Shown here piece after piece: positions 63,347-64,000 of a stretch of 64,000 nucleotides of DNA. Within the stretch, counting starts at the first letter, position 1. Every line of letters begins with the position of its first letter. Made by a program: the position numbers and the translations under genes. This DNA comes from Viola odorata (Eukaryota > Streptophyta > Magnoliopsida > Malpighiales > Violaceae). Below the pieces are notes generated by a model. The model made no database searches. It saw only the letters and a list, made by a program, of their open reading frames with translations, and had not been told where the DNA came from. The DNA is taken from NCBI GenBank assembly GCA_963691705.1, contig OY829542.1, positions 28,072,579 to 28,136,578 of the forward strand, read 5' to 3'.

Positions 63347-64000
63347 ATGGAAAGATTCGGTAATATCTTTGGAAGTTCCAGTCATGGTAATCAAGAAGTA
63401 AATGATGACTTAGAAGATTATAATAGACAAGAATTACATATAGCAGAGATAGAACAACACCTAAAGAATTGGACTATTCCAAAAGAAAGTATAAAGAATA
63501 TATACGAAATTGGATCTTTTAGATTATTCCATGATTATGTAATAGAAACCACGGAGAGAACAATCCCAATAAGCCCTGAACAAAAGACGATTGAGATAAT
63601 AGAAAAAAGACAGATTGAAAAATTCAGAAAGAAATATAGATTTATGCATATTGGATTAATCCAAATAGCAGCTAAGCCACTATACAGACTTGGAATGGAT
63701 TCACCAATTCTCATGTGTTTAAGAGACGCAAGATTTAAAAATTTTAATGACTCTTTATTAGCAATATTTCAGTCGAATTTAACTAGAGGACCAGTTTATT
63801 TAAACTGTTATCCAAATTTCACAGTTTCTTTAACAGACCCAAATATACTAAAAGCTTTAACACTCAATTTAGACGTTCTAGATAATATGCTCGAAGGATC
63901 TAAAGGAGTAGCAATAATATATAGAGTATATTACAAGGTAATGTCAACAAATATTAATCCAAAAGCTCTAAGACACTCTCCTAAAGATGAGTCACTGTTA
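63347..64000 (+). CDS. Caulimovirid ORF1, copy 3, N-terminal 218 codons (runs off window)
   Basis: ATG at 63,347 on the plus strand gives MERFGNIFGSSSHGNQ and an open frame to the window end covering the movement protein domain (GPVYLNCYPNFTVSLTDPN). The protein matches copy 1 at its start (MERFGN, where copy 2 has MERFSN). The viral match begins at about 63,333, upstream of the ATG. The copy is head-to-head with copy 2, with the start codons 200 bp apart. Whether the rest of this copy is intact cannot be seen. Confidence 0.85.
   Translation, partial: MERFGNIFGSSSHGNQEVNDDLEDYNRQELHIAEIEQHLKNWTIPKESIKNIYEIGSFRLFHDYVIETTERTIPISPEQKTIEIIEKRQIEKFRKKYRFMHIGLIQIAAKPLYRLGMDSPILMCLRDARFKNFNDSLLAIFQSNLTRGPVYLNCYPNFTVSLTDPNILKALTLNLDVLDNMLEGSKGVAIIYRVYYKVMSTNINPKALRHSPKDESLL

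Noticed and set aside
1..64000. tRNA, rRNA or other structural RNA genes
   Set aside because: No cloverleaf with A/B box or rRNA core sequence was seen on reading. A covariance-model scan would be needed to exclude a degenerate copy.

Overview
This is plant nuclear DNA, probably from a eudicot. The window holds no clear host gene. It is made of nested Ty3/gypsy LTR retrotransposons (about 1-43,340), a short AT-rich island (about 43,340-45,660) and a cluster of endogenous caulimovirid (plant pararetrovirus) copies (about 45,660-64,000). Evidence for a plant genome includes Tat- and Athila-type gypsy elements, a tRNA-Asp-type primer binding site, a Stowaway-type hairpin MITE, spliceosomal introns with TACTAAC branch sites, and a caulimovirid polyprotein. 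The species cannot be named from the sequence.

Region 1 (1-12,130): the 3' end and LTR of one gypsy element (1-1072), then a minus-strand gypsy element split into an RT remnant (1073-1849) and a gag-protease remnant with its leader (about 9163-12,130). Between the halves lie a 5' LTR with leader and gag start (1850-3981) and a second element (3982-about 9162). The second element carries one decayed reading frame of about 896 codons in place of a normal gag-pol.

Region 2 (about 12,131-38,245): an old plus-strand Tat-lineage element holds a younger minus-strand Tat element, 15,268-29,667. The younger one has 531/523-bp LTRs with TGATAA...TTATCA ends and the 5-bp target duplication GTAGT. Both elements carry, downstream of pol and antisense to it, a cassette of gene-like units. 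These have their own TATA boxes, short introns and coiled-coil proteins. The young element has lost the gag zinc knuckle, protease and RT catalytic core, and its gag reads in frame into RNase H.

Region 3 (38,246-43,341): an Athila-type element (LTR, PBS, gag, protease, RT) inserted into the antisense cassette of the old Tat element and cut off after the RT palm.

Region 4 (43,342-45,660): AT-rich sequence with a 51-codon ORF, a 68-bp MITE hairpin and a hAT-like terminal fragment.

Region 5 (45,661-64,000): three copies of one endogenous caulimovirid. Copies 1 and 2 lie in tandem on the minus strand. Copy 3 starts head-to-head with copy 2 and runs off the window. The viral order is ORF1 (movement, capsid, protease, RT, RNase H), ORF2, ORF3, a TATA/AATAAA pair, then ORF4. 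ORF1 is frameshifted at a different place in copies 1 and 2. Short scrambled viral pieces flank and separate the copies. The layout recalls florendovirus-like genomes, but the genus was not checked.
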